The notes: generated from the sequence alone by a model not told the origin. Shown: positions 35,082-44,367, counted from the stretch's first letter. The stretch is 64,000 nucleotides of DNA from Anaeromassilibacillus senegalensis (GCF_021531715.1 NZ_JAFBIT010000001.1:1054001-1118000), one strand, 5' to 3'. Made by a program: numbers and translations.

Positions 35082-35128
35082 GATGGCGTATACCATAAGC
35101 GCAAAGCGCGTTGGTATACGCGTCCATC
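35082..35128 (-). promoter_or_regulatory. Hairpin in coaX leader
   Basis: CGTATACCA (35087-35095) pairs with TGGTATACG (35112-35120), and GATGG with CCATC outside a 3-base bulge. The loop itself contains GCGC/GCGC. It lies about 20 bases upstream of the coaX ribosome site. Confidence 0.6.
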
Positions 35129-35173
35129 GCCCGTTGACGCGAAGCGGCAAACTGGGCGGGACAATATAAATCA

Positions 35174-35202
35174 GTATAATGACCGCTCTGCGGTCATTAT
35201 AC
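35174..35202. promoter_or_regulatory. 29-bp palindrome carrying -10 boxes on both strands
   Basis: GTATAATGACCGC (35174-35186) and its exact complement (35190-35202) flank a 3-base centre. TATAAT is present in both directions. Leftward it is preceded by TGG, an extended -10 for coaX. There is no U-run, so an operator/promoter is favoured over a terminator for spmB. Confidence 0.55.
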
Positions 35203-35238
35203 CACAAAATCGCGCCGGCGTACAGAAAAACTTGACCG

Positions 35239-35757
35239 TTATCCGAAAAGTCGCAGCGATACGATCGAAAGCACGACCGCCGCGCAGTCCCCGCAGAGCG
35301 CCGCCGGGATCGTATAGCGGATCGAGCGGAACCCGCGCCCGCCGAAATAGACCGCCGCCGCGTAAAACGTCGTTTCCGTGGAGGAAGCGAGGATCGCGGC
35401 AAGCCGCGCGATGTCGCTGTCTGCACCGTACTGCGCGTAGAGCTCCGTGACGTAGGACACCGAGCCGCTGCCGGAAAACGGGCGCAGAAGCGCAAGCGGC
35501 ACGATCGCCGGGTCGACGCCGACCGCATCGGTCAGTGGGCGCAGCGCGCCGCAGAGTAGCTCCAGCACACCGGAGGCGCGCAGCATCGAAATCGCGGTGA
35601 TCAGCCCGACAAGCGTCGGCAGCAGCCGCAGCGCCGTCTCCAACCCTTCCCGCGCTCCCGCCGTGAAGAGGTCGAACACCGGCAGGCCCTTCACATAGCC
35701 GACGGCAGCGATCAGCGCGAGCACGGCGCAGACGGACGCCGCACCTAGGACTTCCAT
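35239..35757 (-). CDS. spmB: Spore maturation protein B
   Basis: The 172-residue inner-membrane protein has the family motifs GAREGLETALRLLPTLVGLITAISMLRASG, LLRPFSGSGSVSYVTELYAQYG and STETTFYAAAVYFGGRGFRSIRYTI. The fold is nucleoside-transporter gate-like. In Bacillus and Clostridium, SpmA and SpmB are needed for spore core dehydration and heat resistance. It overlaps the end of spmA by 13 bp, so translation is coupled. The gene marks a spore-forming lineage. Confidence 0.95.
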   Translation of the reverse strand: MEVLGAASVCAVLALIAAVGYVKGLPVFDLFTAGAREGLETALRLLPTLVGLITAISMLRASGVLELLCGALRPLTDAVGVDPAIVPLALLRPFSGSGSVSYVTELYAQYGADSDIARLAAILASSTETTFYAAAVYFGGRGFRSIRYTIPAALCGDCAAVVLSIVSLRLFG

Positions 35758-36326
35758 GTGAAACGCTCCAGCACTTTACAGACTGCGATGCACAAAAGCA
35801 GACTGCCGAGCGACACAAACCAGATGTGCACCATGATATCGTACGGATCTGCACTGCCGTATGCGGCGCGCAGTGTAACAACCGAGGACGGAATGAGCTG
35901 AAACGCGGCGGTATTCATCACGACGAACAGCACCATGCCCTTTGTCGGCCAGTAGCCGCCGGACAGGCGCTGCATTTCGTCCATCGCCGCGAGACCGAAC
36001 GGTGTCGCGGCATTTCCCATGCCGAGCATGTTCGCGGCGAGATTCATCGAGATTTTTTCATGAACCGCCTTCTCCCCCGCATATTCCGGGAACAGCCGCC
36101 GGATGAGCGGCGACAGCGCACGCGAAAGCCATGCCGTAACGCCCGCCTCCCGCGCGATGTTCATCATGCCGAGCCAGAGGCACATCGCGCCGAGCAGCAA
36201 AAGCGCGGTCGTGACGGCGTTCTGCGCGCCGTCCGCCGCCGCCTTTGAGAGCGCGGTGAGATTGCCGGTCATCAGTGCGCCGGCAAACGAGAGGACGATC
36301 ATCCCCATCCAGATCGCATTCAGCAT
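35745..36326 (-). CDS. spmA: Spore maturation protein A
   Basis: The 193-residue membrane protein begins with MLNAIWMGMIVLSFAGALMTGN, followed by AQNAVTTALLLLGAMCLWLGMMNIAREAG. The signature MNLAANMLGMGNAATPFGLAAM and NTAAFQLIPSSVVTLRAAYGS complete the family pattern. It acts with SpmB during late sporulation. GGAG precedes the ATG at good spacing. No sporulation sigma consensus was identified with confidence upstream. Confidence 0.95.
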   Translation of the reverse strand: MLNAIWMGMIVLSFAGALMTGNLTALSKAAADGAQNAVTTALLLLGAMCLWLGMMNIAREAGVTAWLSRALSPLIRRLFPEYAGEKAVHEKISMNLAANMLGMGNAATPFGLAAMDEMQRLSGGYWPTKGMVLFVVMNTAAFQLIPSSVVTLRAAYGSADPYDIMVHIWFVSLGSLLLCIAVCKVLERFTWKS

Positions 36327-36366
36327 ATCCGTCCATCTCCAAACACAGTTTTTTCATGGATTTTAA

Positions 36367-36395
36367 TTGATTTTACAGCCGCAATGGATTATGAT
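36367..36395 (+). promoter_or_regulatory. Promoter of dipeptidase-HD-GNAT operon
   Basis: TTGATT (36367-36372), 17 bases, TATGAT (36390-36395). Confidence 0.7.
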
Positions 36396-36427
36396 AGATG
36401 TATATTCACCCAGAAAGGATGTCATGT

Positions 36428-37795
36428 ATGTTTGGTGAGAAGATTCTCGAGTATTGGGACGATATTCTGCGCGACCTGCAGGAAATGGTCGCCATTCCCT
36501 CCGTCGCGAAAAATGCGGACGGCAAATACCCGTTCGGCAAGGATGCGGCAGCCGCCGTGGACAAGGCGATGGAGCTTTGTGCAAAATATGACCTCAGCGC
36601 GAAGAACTGTGATTACTACGCCATGCACGCCGAGATCGGCTCCGGCGAGGAAAACGCCGTCGTGATGGCTCATCTCGACGTTGTACCCGCTGGCGAAGGC
36701 TGGCTCAGCGATCCGTACACGATGGAGATCCGCGACGGCTTTGCCTACGGACGCGGCGTTTCCGATAACAAAGGCCCGGCGATTGTGGCACTGCACTGCC
36801 TGCGCGCCCTGCGCGACGCGGGTGTTGTCGGCAAGCGCAAGCTGCGCGTCGTGCTCGGCTCTGCAGAGGAAATCGGTATGCAGGATATGGGCTACTACTT
36901 CTCGAAGGAGCAGACGCCGACGATGGGCTTCACGCCCGACGCCTCCTACGGTCTGTGCCATTGCGAGAAGGGCCTTTTCCGCTTTGCCGTGACCGGCCCG
37001 GTCGGCGAAAAGATCAAGTCCTTCAAAGCGGGTACAGTCGTCAACGCCGTGCCGTACAAGGCGGAGGCAGACGTTGTCTGCTGTGAGGAGGGCTTTAAGA
37101 AACTGACGGCTGCCGCCGAAGCTGCCGAGATTTCGTTTGACGTCACGCGCACGGAGGACGGCGCGCACATCGTCGCGCACGGCGTCGCTTCGCACGCCTC
37201 GTGGCCGCAGAACGGCGTCAATGCCGCAGCGCACCTGATCCGTCTGCTCGTTTCCGTCTGGGGCGACAAGTGCGGTGCGCTGTTCCGCTTTATCGATGAG
37301 AAAATCGGTCTGACTTACGACGGCTCGCTGATCGGCGTCAAGATGTCCGACGAGCCGAGCGGCGACCTAACCTTCAATCTCGGTCTGGTCGACGCTGAAA
37401 ACGGCATGGGCCGCTTTGACGTGGACATCCGCTACCCGGCGACGAAGAAGGGCGTGGACATCGACGACGTACTCCGCGCGCAGGTGGAAAGCGCGGGCCT
37501 GACGTATCTCCTCGGTTCCGACGAGGAACCGCTCTATCTGCCGAAGGACGGCCCGCTCGTGCAGCTTCTCTCCGGCGCATATGAAGACATGACCGGCGAG
37601 AAGTGCGACATCTTCTCGATGGGCGGCGGCACCTACGCACGCCAGATGGGCGGCAAGGGCGTCGCGTTCGGCGCTTCCTTCGCGGAGGACGAATCGAACG
37701 CGCACAACTGCAACGAGAGCCTCAACCTGGAGCACTATAAGATACACGCGCAGATCTGCCTTGAGGCCATGTACCGTATGTTTACTGCTGACTGA
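36428..37795 (+). CDS. M20-family dipeptidase, PepV/Sapep type
   Basis: The 455-residue zinc dipeptidase has the metal ligands in MAHLDVVPAGEGW, RGVSDNKGPAI (bridging Asp), LGSAEEIGMQDMGYY (catalytic Glu) and the GGGTYARQ segment near the C-terminus. The large lid domain lies between. It hydrolyses dipeptides in the cytosol. Of three clustered ATG codons the one at 36428 is chosen because it lies 8 bases after AAAGGA. It is first in a three-gene rightward cluster; the HD gene follows after 9 bases. Confidence 0.92.
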   Translation: MFGEKILEYWDDILRDLQEMVAIPSVAKNADGKYPFGKDAAAAVDKAMELCAKYDLSAKNCDYYAMHAEIGSGEENAVVMAHLDVVPAGEGWLSDPYTMEIRDGFAYGRGVSDNKGPAIVALHCLRALRDAGVVGKRKLRVVLGSAEEIGMQDMGYYFSKEQTPTMGFTPDASYGLCHCEKGLFRFAVTGPVGEKIKSFKAGTVVNAVPYKAEADVVCCEEGFKKLTAAAEAAEISFDVTRTEDGAHIVAHGVASHASWPQNGVNAAAHLIRLLVSVWGDKCGALFRFIDEKIGLTYDGSLIGVKMSDEPSGDLTFNLGLVDAENGMGRFDVDIRYPATKKGVDIDDVLRAQVESAGLTYLLGSDEEPLYLPKDGPLVQLLSGAYEDMTGEKCDIFSMGGGTYARQMGGKGVAFGASFAEDESNAHNCNESLNLEHYKIHAQICLEAMYRMFTAD

Positions 37796-37804
37796 GGTTG
37801 GCCT

Positions 37805-38479
37805 ATGACGAAGTATGCACATCTCCTGCCGGAGGATATTTTCGCAAACCCGGAGGCAAAGGTCTATGTGGAGGCGGGCAACAGCTGCCTCGGCGCACTC
37901 GGCTTTACAGAGCACGGTCGGCCGCATGCCAAACGCTGCAGCAACTACGCGCGCGATATTCTCGCAGCACTCAGCTTTGACCAGCGCACCTGCGAGCTCG
38001 CGGCGATCGCGGGCTACCTGCACGACATCGGCAATACGGTTAACCGCGTTGACCACGCGCACAGCGGCGCGATCATGGCGTTCACGCTCCTGACGCAGCT
38101 CAATATGCCGCCGGAGGAGATCGCCGTGATCTGCTCGGCCATCGGCCACCACGATGAGAAGACGGCATTTCCGGTCAACGCCGTTTCGGCGGCGCTGATT
38201 CTCTCCGATAAGAGCGACGTCCGCCGCACGCGCGTGCGCAAAAACGCGATTATTGCGAGCGATATCCACGACCGCGTCAACTACGCCGTTGTGAATTCCT
38301 CGCTGAAGATCGACGCGGAAAACAAGCTCTGTGTGTTCAACATCACGATCGATACGGAGATCTGCCCCGTCATGGAGTATTTCGAGATCTTTCTCGACCG
38401 CATGGTGCTCTGCCGCAAGGCCGCCGATTTTCTCGGCCTGACCTTTGAGTTAATCATCAACGACACGCGCCTGCTGTAA
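37805..38479 (+). CDS. HD-domain phosphohydrolase
   Basis: The 224-residue protein has the HD signature: first His in HGRPHAKRCSNYA, the HD pair in AGYLHDIGNTVNRVDHAHSGA, HHDEKTAFPVN, and a distal Asp in ILSDKSDV. Such proteins hydrolyse phosphate esters of nucleotides or cyclic dinucleotides using metals. This one lacks other known domains and the substrate is unknown. A C-terminal region of about 60 residues after ASDIHDRVN is beta-rich. It is co-transcribed with a dipeptidase and an acetyltransferase. Confidence 0.85.
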   Translation: MTKYAHLLPEDIFANPEAKVYVEAGNSCLGALGFTEHGRPHAKRCSNYARDILAALSFDQRTCELAAIAGYLHDIGNTVNRVDHAHSGAIMAFTLLTQLNMPPEEIAVICSAIGHHDEKTAFPVNAVSAALILSDKSDVRRTRVRKNAIIASDIHDRVNYAVVNSSLKIDAENKLCVFNITIDTEICPVMEYFEIFLDRMVLCRKAADFLGLTFELIINDTRLL

Positions 38480-38498
38480 CAATTCAGGAGGAAAACAA

Positions 38499-39029
38499 AT
38501 GGATGATATTCGACTGGTTTCGCCGTCGATAGCGTACGAGGATGACCTTCTCTGCTTCCGGCAGGAACTGCTCGAGGCGGAGGACGCGGATTCCTTCGCG
38601 GGCTGCGGCAGCCTGCGGACGTGGACGTCCATGGAGGACTATCTCGAACACCTCGCGAAGTGGAGCCGTGAGGACACCTGCCCGCTCGGCAGCGTGCCCT
38701 CCGACACCTATCTCGCCGTGCGCGTTTCGGATAACCGGATCGTCGGCATCATCGACCTGCGGCACCACATTGATCACCCGATTCTCGGCGTTTGGGGCGG
38801 GCACATCGGGTACTCCGTGCGCCCATCCGAGCGTCGAAAAGGGTATGCCAAGGAAATGCTCCGCTTAAATCTTCAAAACTGCCGGGCGCTCGGGATGACC
38901 CGCGTGATGGTCACGTGCAACCGCGAGAATCCGGCGAGCGAAAAAACCATTCTGGCAAACGGCGGCGTCTTTGAGAAGGAAGTACCGGTGGACGGCGGGT
39001 GGATTCGGCGATACTGGATCACCCTGTAA
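38499..39029 (+). CDS. GNAT-family N-acetyltransferase
   Basis: The 176-residue acetyl-CoA-dependent transferase has strands ending YLAVRVSDNRIVGIIDLRHHI, then the acetyl-CoA pyrophosphate loop GYSVRPSERRKGYAKEMLRLNLQNC (R-R-K-G-Y-A pattern) and VMVTCNRENPASEKTILANGG. The closest general group is the YedL/RimJ-like GNATs with unknown small-molecule acceptors. AGGAGG lies at ideal distance before the ATG. It is last in its operon, ending at the terminator at 39040-39090. Confidence 0.9.
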   Translation: MDDIRLVSPSIAYEDDLLCFRQELLEAEDADSFAGCGSLRTWTSMEDYLEHLAKWSREDTCPLGSVPSDTYLAVRVSDNRIVGIIDLRHHIDHPILGVWGGHIGYSVRPSERRKGYAKEMLRLNLQNCRALGMTRVMVTCNRENPASEKTILANGGVFEKEVPVDGGWIRRYWITL

Positions 39030-39039
39030 AACAACAAAG

Positions 39040-39090
39040 AAGAGAGAAACTTGTGTCCTGCAGGTTTCTCTCTTCTTCTTTTTTCATATA
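39040..39090. terminator. Terminator between GNAT and MFS genes
   Basis: AAGAGAGAAAC (39040-39050) pairs with GTTTCTCTCTT (39064-39074), followed by CTTCTTTTTT. It separates convergent genes and may serve both. Confidence 0.82.
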
Positions 39091-39117
39091 TAATTGTGAT
39101 TCAATTTTTACTCGGGA

Positions 39118-40353
39118 CTACCTACCGACAGCCTCACTGGTTCTGACCTTTTTGAGGAAGCAGATAATCACCAGCGCGCTGATGCCGATCACGACGCTCG
39201 CTGCGATGCCGACGCGGTAGGTGCCGAAAAGATCGTAGCTATAACCAAAAGCCGCCATGGTGCAGGAACTGCTGATGCAGGCAAACAGCGAGATGTACGA
39301 GTACGCGACACTGTGCAGCCGCGGACCATACACGTAGCGCACGACGAGCGGAATGCCGACCGCCGCCACGGCGTAAATGCCGCCAAACAGGAACGCGCTG
39401 ACCATCGGCACAATATTGCCGCCGACCGGCAGGAAGCAGAACACCGTCATGCCGATGATGTTCATCAGCATCATGACGCCGCACGCCTTCGGCGCGCCGA
39501 ACGCGTCGCTGAGCACGCCGATCACGAGCTTAAACAGAACATTGCCGATCATCGAGGCGGAAACCATCAGCGCGCCGACGGAAGCCGAAAGCCCGATGCT
39601 CGTCGCAAAGCCGGCGACATGCGCATTAAAGCCCGAAACCGCATAGGCAAGCACCGAGAACGCAACCGTGACGAGGAAGGATGCACTGCCAAACGAAATG
39701 CGCAGCTTTTCCGATTTCTGTCCGGCAGACTGCACAATGCTGCTCGTTACGCCGTACGGCAGAAGCCCTTTTTCCTCCGGATGCTCACGGATGATGAACA
39801 GAATGCCCGGCAGCGTGAGCAGCAGGACGAAACCCGCCGCTGTGAGATACGCCGTGCGCCATCCAAACGCTTCGATCGCCGCGTTCAGAACCGGGTTGAA
39901 AATCGCGCCGCCCAGCCCGGAACAGCTCATCGTGATGCCCATCGCAAAGCCATTCTTCTCATAGAACCAGTTGCCGATGATATACGCGATGACCACATTG
40001 CTGTACCCTGTAATAACGATGCCCATCAGCGCACTGAGCAGATAGAACAGCACGATATGTCCGGCGACGGACATGCCGGCAAAGCAGAGCGCCGTCACGA
40101 CCGCGCCCGCGCCGGTGAGCAGCTTGATGTTGACCTTCCCGATCAGGCGGGACGCGACGAACGGGCCCATTAGGCCGGTGATGACGTTTGTCAGCGTGAT
40201 GGTCATCGAAACCGCGCCGCGCCCGACGCCGAGCGACTCGGAAACGCTTGAAAAGAAAATACCTGCGCAGTTGATGCTGATGCCGATCGCCGCCATGGCA
40301 AGGCCACTGCACGCGGCGACGATCAGCCAATGATAGATACTTTTGTTTTTCAA
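39118..40353 (-). CDS. Major facilitator superfamily transporter
   Basis: The 411-residue protein has twelve predicted helices, an OFA/monocarboxylate-like topology and motifs GNWFYEKNGFAMGITMSCSGLGGAIFNPVL and GDxxR-like loops (VLSDAFGAPKACGVMMLMN, YVYGPRLHSVAYSY). Relatives carry organic anions such as oxalate or monocarboxylates. The start is TTG at 40353, 8 bases after GGAG; no ATG lies close by. It follows upp by 37 bases in the same direction, so it may be the last gene of the fhs operon. Substrate unknown. Confidence 0.87.
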   Translation of the reverse strand: MKNKSIYHWLIVAACSGLAMAAIGISINCAGIFFSSVSESLGVGRGAVSMTITLTNVITGLMGPFVASRLIGKVNIKLLTGAGAVVTALCFAGMSVAGHIVLFYLLSALMGIVITGYSNVVIAYIIGNWFYEKNGFAMGITMSCSGLGGAIFNPVLNAAIEAFGWRTAYLTAAGFVLLLTLPGILFIIREHPEEKGLLPYGVTSSIVQSAGQKSEKLRISFGSASFLVTVAFSVLAYAVSGFNAHVAGFATSIGLSASVGALMVSASMIGNVLFKLVIGVLSDAFGAPKACGVMMLMNIIGMTVFCFLPVGGNIVPMVSAFLFGGIYAVAAVGIPLVVRYVYGPRLHSVAYSYISLFACISSSCTMAAFGYSYDLFGTYRVGIAASVVIGISALVIICFLKKVRTSEAVGR

Positions 40354-40390
40354 TACGAACGCTCCATCTTATTCCCTATCCCAGAGAGGT

Positions 40391-41023
40391 TTATTTTGTG
40401 CCGAAGATACGGTCGCCCGCATCGCCGAGGCCCGGCAGAATATAGCAGTTTTCATTGAGCTTTTCATCGACGGCTGCACAATAAATCTGCACGTCCGGAT
40501 GTGCCTCGCTCAGCGCCTTGAGGCCCTCCGGCGCGGCGATGATGCACAGGAACTTGATGCTCTTCGGATTGCTGCGCTTGACGATCGTGATCGCGTCGAT
40601 GGCAGAGCCGCCTGTCGCGAGCATCGGATCGAGCACGATAACGTCGCGCTCCTCGATATCGGGCGGCAGCTTGTTGTAGTACTCAACTGGGAGATGCGTC
40701 TCATGGTCGCGGTACAGGCCGATATGTCCGACCTTCGCGCTCGGCACGAGCTGCAGCATGCCGTCCACCATGCCGAGACCGGCGCGGAGAATCGGCACAA
40801 ACGCGAGCTTTCTGCCCGCGATAACCTTTGTGGTCGCCTTGCACATCGGGGTTTCGATCTCCACGTCCATGAGCGGCAGATCGCGCGTCGCCTCGTAGCA
40901 CATCAGCGTCGCGATCTCACTGACAAGCTCGCGGAATTCCTTTGTACCCGTGTTTTTGTCGCGCAGGAACGTGAGCTTGTGCTGGATCAGCGGGTGATCC
41001 ATAACAAAAATCTTGTTATCCAT
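40391..41023 (-). CDS. upp: Uracil phosphoribosyltransferase
   Basis: The 210-residue salvage enzyme makes UMP from uracil and PRPP. It has [27 protein letters not shown] at the start, the PRPP loop [19 protein letters not shown], and the uracil-binding C-terminus [17 protein letters not shown]. Length is standard. AGGAGG precedes the ATG. It follows rpiB by 74 bases. Confidence 0.97.
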   Translation of the reverse strand: MDNKIFVMDHPLIQHKLTFLRDKNTGTKEFRELVSEIATLMCYEATRDLPLMDVEIETPMCKATTKVIAGRKLAFVPILRAGLGMVDGMLQLVPSAKVGHIGLYRDHETHLPVEYYNKLPPDIEERDVIVLDPMLATGGSAIDAITIVKRSNPKSIKFLCIIAAPEGLKALSEAHPDVQIYCAAVDEKLNENCYILPGLGDAGDRIFGTK

Positions 41024-41097
41024 TTTCCAATTCCTCCTGAAAATTTATCGATCGATGTGAAAGTGCACGACCTCCACATTTCCGTCTGTTTTGCGTC

Positions 41098-41544
41098 TTA
41101 CAGCTCGCCGTTTTCGATCGCCGCGATCTGGTCGATCCGGCGCTGGTGACGGCCGCCCTCGAATTCGAAGGACAGGAAGGTGTCCACGATCTCGAGACCC
41201 GTCTTTTCGTCCGTGACAAGACCGCCCATGCAGAGGATATTCGCGTTGTTGTGGCGGCGCGTCATTTCCGCAGCGTGCATGTCACAGCAGAGCGCCGCGC
41301 GGATGCCCTTGACCTTGTTCGCCGCCATCGAAATGCCGATACCCGTCGAACAGACCAGCACGCCGTACTGCGCCTCGCCGTCCGCGACGCAATGCGCGAC
41401 CTTCGCGCCGTACACCGCATAGTCGACGCTGTCCGTCGAGTAGCAGCCGAAGTCCTTGACCTCGATGCCCTTTTCCGTGAGATGCTTCTTCACGGCTTCC
41501 TTGAGCGCGAAGCCGCCGTGATCCGAACCGATTGCAATAACCAT
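41098..41544 (-). CDS. rpiB: Ribose-5-phosphate isomerase B
   Basis: The 148-residue isomerase interconverts ribose 5-phosphate and ribulose 5-phosphate. Family motifs are IAIGSDHGGFALKEAVKKHL, catalytic Cys in GVLVCSTGIGISMAANKVKGIRAAL, and RRHNNANILCMGGLVT. AGGAGG precedes ATG 41544, which lies 2 bases after the tsaB stop. The neighbouring upp suggests a joint role in PRPP/nucleotide supply. Confidence 0.96.
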   Translation of the reverse strand: MVIAIGSDHGGFALKEAVKKHLTEKGIEVKDFGCYSTDSVDYAVYGAKVAHCVADGEAQYGVLVCSTGIGISMAANKVKGIRAALCCDMHAAEMTRRHNNANILCMGGLVTDEKTGLEIVDTFLSFEFEGGRHQRRIDQIAAIENGEL

Positions 41545-41546
41545 CC

Positions 41547-42251
41547 TTATCGTCCTCCTGATTCCTGTTTCTTTTTGAGTTCCCGCTCCGCCTGCGGCAG
41601 ACGCAGATAGATCGGCATCAGCGCGTCCGGCGTGACCGTCTGTCCCGCGCAGAGCTGCTCCTGTGCCGCGATCGCCACACCCGAAGCGCGCTGGAACTGC
41701 TGCTGCGGCTGCAAAAGCCGGGCGCCGAAGGCCGAAAACGTCTTATGGCAGAGCGCCGCTCCGTCGCCGACGAGCAGGAGCTTGTCCCCATACGCCTTAC
41801 ACTCCGCGTACAGCTCGGAAATCGGCAGCGCGCGGTCTGCGCAGAGCCGCTCGATTTCACCGTTTTCCACGCGGAACAGGGCGTTGTACACCTGTCCGCA
41901 GCGCGCGTCCATCACGGCGCAGACGATGCCGTCCATGCCCCGGGCGTTTTCCGCCATCGCGCGCAGCGTCGAGACGCCCGCGCAGGGGATGTTTCGCGCC
42001 ATCGCGAGCCCCTTGACACACGACACGCCGATGCGCACGCCGGTGAACGAGCCGGGACCCGCGGACACCGCGAGGCAGTCCACATCGTCGAGCGTCTTTG
42101 CGGAAAGCCGCAGAACCGCCTCCGCCATCGGCATCAGCGTCTGGCTGTGCGTCTGCTTTGTGTTAATGTAAAATTCCGAAAGTATCTTACCATCCTCCAG
42201 AAGCGCCGCCGAAGCCGGCGACGCGGAGGAATCCAGCGCTAAAATCAGCAT
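41547..42251 (-). CDS. tsaB: tRNA threonylcarbamoyladenosine biosynthesis protein TsaB
   Basis: The 234-residue ASKHA-fold protein is inactive as an enzyme itself but scaffolds TsaD and TsaE in making the t6A modification of tRNAs reading ANN codons. Motifs are ILALDSSASPASAALLEDG, KQTHSQTLMPMAEAVL and AVSAGPGSFTGVRIGVSCVKGLAM. It sits 18 bases after tsaE. TsaD and RimI, often adjacent, are not in the window. Confidence 0.95.
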   Translation of the reverse strand: MLILALDSSASPASAALLEDGKILSEFYINTKQTHSQTLMPMAEAVLRLSAKTLDDVDCLAVSAGPGSFTGVRIGVSCVKGLAMARNIPCAGVSTLRAMAENARGMDGIVCAVMDARCGQVYNALFRVENGEIERLCADRALPISELYAECKAYGDKLLLVGDGAALCHKTFSAFGARLLQPQQQFQRASGVAIAAQEQLCAGQTVTPDALMPIYLRLPQAERELKKKQESGGR

Positions 42252-42269
42252 AACTTACCCTTTTCTGTA

Positions 42270-42695
42270 TCACAAATCCACGCCGTCAATCGTGATGATG
42301 CGCTCTGTCTCGGCTTCGCCCTTTTGGATGTCGATGCGGATCGTGTTGTCCGGCAGCGCGCCGTCGATGTTCTCACTCCACTCGATCACAAGCACGTTAT
42401 CCGTGTCGAGGTAGTCGAAAAAGCCGGTCGAATAGAGGTCGTCCCAGCCGGAGACACGATACATATCGAAGTGCTGCACCGTCAGGCGCGTTTCGTATTC
42501 GTTGACGAGCGCGAAGGTCGGGCTGGAGACGACGTCCCCGCCGCCGAGCGCGAGCACGAGTCCGCGCGTGAACGCGGTTTTGCCCATGCCCATCGAGCCG
42601 GTGAACGCGATAACCTCGCCGCCACGGAGCTTTTCGGCGAGCCGCGCCGCAAGCTTTTCCGTATCGGCGACGGAACTTGAAATATAAACTGCCAT
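42270..42695 (-). CDS. tsaE: tRNA threonylcarbamoyladenosine biosynthesis ATPase TsaE
   Basis: The 141-residue P-loop ATPase energises TsaB-TsaD turnover in t6A synthesis. Walker A reads FTGSMGMGKTAFTRGL, where Ala of the usual GxGAGKT is Met. VSSPTFALVNEY, HFDMYRVSGWDDLYSTGFFDYL and VLVIEWSENI complete the family set. It starts one base after the fhs stop (TGA-T-ATG) with no strong ribosome site, so it depends on coupling with fhs. Confidence 0.94.
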   Translation of the reverse strand: MAVYISSSVADTEKLAARLAEKLRGGEVIAFTGSMGMGKTAFTRGLVLALGGGDVVSSPTFALVNEYETRLTVQHFDMYRVSGWDDLYSTGFFDYLDTDNVLVIEWSENIDGALPDNTIRIDIQKGEAETERIITIDGVDL

Positions 42696-42696
42696 A

Positions 42697-44367
42697 TCAG
42701 AACAGACCGTGAATCTTGCCGTCCTCGCCCACGTCGATCTTCTCGGCGGAGGGCACCTTCGGCAGACCGGGCATGGTCATGACGTCGCCCGCGTATGCGA
42801 CGACGAAACCAGCGCCGTTCGAGAGGCGCAGATCGCGGATCGTGATCGTGAAGCCCGTCGGGCGGCCGAGCAGCGCCGCGTTATCGGAAAGCGAATACTG
42901 TGTCTTCGCGATGCAGACCGGCATACTGTCGCCGCCGAGCGCCTTGATGTCCTTCAAAGACTTCATCGCCTGGTTCGTGAAGCTGACACCGTCCGCGCCG
43001 TAGATCGTCTTCGCGATCGTCTCGATCTTCTCCTCCACCGTTTTGTCGAGGTCGTAGATCGGCTTAAACTGGCTCTCTGTCTCGTCAATCACCTTGCATA
43101 CGGTCTTCGCGAGCTCTACGCCGCCTTCGCCGCCTTTCGCAAAGACCTCGGAAAGCGCGTATTCCACGCCGAGGGACTTGCAGCAGTCGTCGATGACCTG
43201 GAGTTCCGCATCCGTATCGGTGCCGAAGCGGTTGATCGCGACGACGACCGGCACGCCGTACTTGTGCATGTTCTCCACGTGCGCGCGCAGGTTCGCAACG
43301 CCCTTTTCGAGCGCCGGAACGTTTTCCGCGGAAAGCTCCGCCTTCGGCACGCCACCGTTGTATTTCAGTGCACGAACCGTGGCGACAACCACGATGCAGT
43401 CGGGCTTCAGGTCCGCCATGCGGCACTTGATGTCGAGGAATTTCTCCGCGCCGAGGTCAGAGCCGAAGCCCGCCTCCGTGATGCAGTAATCGCCGAGCTT
43501 TAAGGCAAGGCGCGTCGCGCGGACAGAGTTGCAGCCATGCGCGATATTCGCGAACGGGCCGCCGTGCATAATCGCGGGCGTGCCCTCAATCGTCTGCACA
43601 AGGTTCGGGTTGATGGCGTCCTTCAGAAGCGCGGTCATTGCGCCGTCCGCCTTGATGTCCTTCGCGTAGACCGGCTTGCCGTCGTACGTATACGCAATGA
43701 GAATTCTGCCGAGGCGCTCCTTGAGATCTTTGAGATCCTTCGCAAGGCACAGGATCGCCATAACCTCGCTCGCCACCGTGATGATGAAGCCATCCTCGCG
43801 CGGGACGCCGTTGATCTTGCCGCCAAGGCCGACAACGATGTTGCGCAGCGCGCGGTCGTTCATATCGACGCAGCGCTTGATGAGGATGCGGCGCTGGTCG
43901 ATCCCGAGCAGGTTGCCCTGCTGGAGATGGTTGTCCAGCATCGCGCAGAGCAGATTATTCGCAGAGGTGATGGCGTGCATATCGCCCGTAAAGTGCAGGT
44001 TGATGTCCTCCATCGGCAGAACCTGCGCATAGCCGCCGCCTGCCGCGCCGCCCTTAATGCCGAAGACCGGGCCGAGGGACGGCTCGCGCAGCGCGATAAC
44101 CGCCTTTTTGCCGATCTTCGCCATCGCCTGGCCGAGGCCGGCCGTCGTGGTGGTTTTGCCCTCGCCCGCGGGCGTCGGGTTGATCGCTGTGACAAGAATC
44201 AGCTTGCCGTCCGGCTGATCCTGCAGTCTCGTGAAAAGATCGTCGTTGAGCTTCGCCTTGAAGCGGCCATACGGCTCCAACTCTTCGGTACGTACGCCGA
44301 GTTCTTCCGCAATCTCGGCAATCGGTCTCAATTTGGTCTGCTGCGCAATTTCGATATCGGTAAGCAT
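42697..44367 (-). CDS. fhs: Formate-tetrahydrofolate ligase
   Basis: The 556-residue enzyme makes 10-formyl-tetrahydrofolate from formate, ATP and tetrahydrofolate, feeding purine synthesis and the Wood-Ljungdahl methyl branch. Motifs: [24 protein letters not shown] (P-loop), [36 protein letters not shown], and [22 protein letters not shown] 44367 is chosen (AGAGG 10 bases upstream) over an ATG six codons earlier that has no ribosome site. It heads the operon fhs-tsaE-tsaB-rpiB-upp. Confidence 0.97.
   Translation of the reverse strand: MLTDIEIAQQTKLRPIAEIAEELGVRTEELEPYGRFKAKLNDDLFTRLQDQPDGKLILVTAINPTPAGEGKTTTTAGLGQAMAKIGKKAVIALREPSLGPVFGIKGGAAGGGYAQVLPMEDINLHFTGDMHAITSANNLLCAMLDNHLQQGNLLGIDQRRILIKRCVDMNDRALRNIVVGLGGKINGVPREDGFIITVASEVMAILCLAKDLKDLKERLGRILIAYTYDGKPVYAKDIKADGAMTALLKDAINPNLVQTIEGTPAIMHGGPFANIAHGCNSVRATRLALKLGDYCITEAGFGSDLGAEKFLDIKCRMADLKPDCIVVVATVRALKYNGGVPKAELSAENVPALEKGVANLRAHVENMHKYGVPVVVAINRFGTDTDAELQVIDDCCKSLGVEYALSEVFAKGGEGGVELAKTVCKVIDETESQFKPIYDLDKTVEEKIETIAKTIYGADGVSFTNQAMKSLKDIKALGGDSMPVCIAKTQYSLSDNAALLGRPTGFTITIRDLRLSNGAGFVVAYAGDVMTMPGLPKVPSAEKIDVGEDGKIHGLF

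Noticed and set aside
35174-35202. Intrinsic terminator for spmB
   Set aside because: The stem is strong but has no U-run on the leftward side and contains -10 hexamers.
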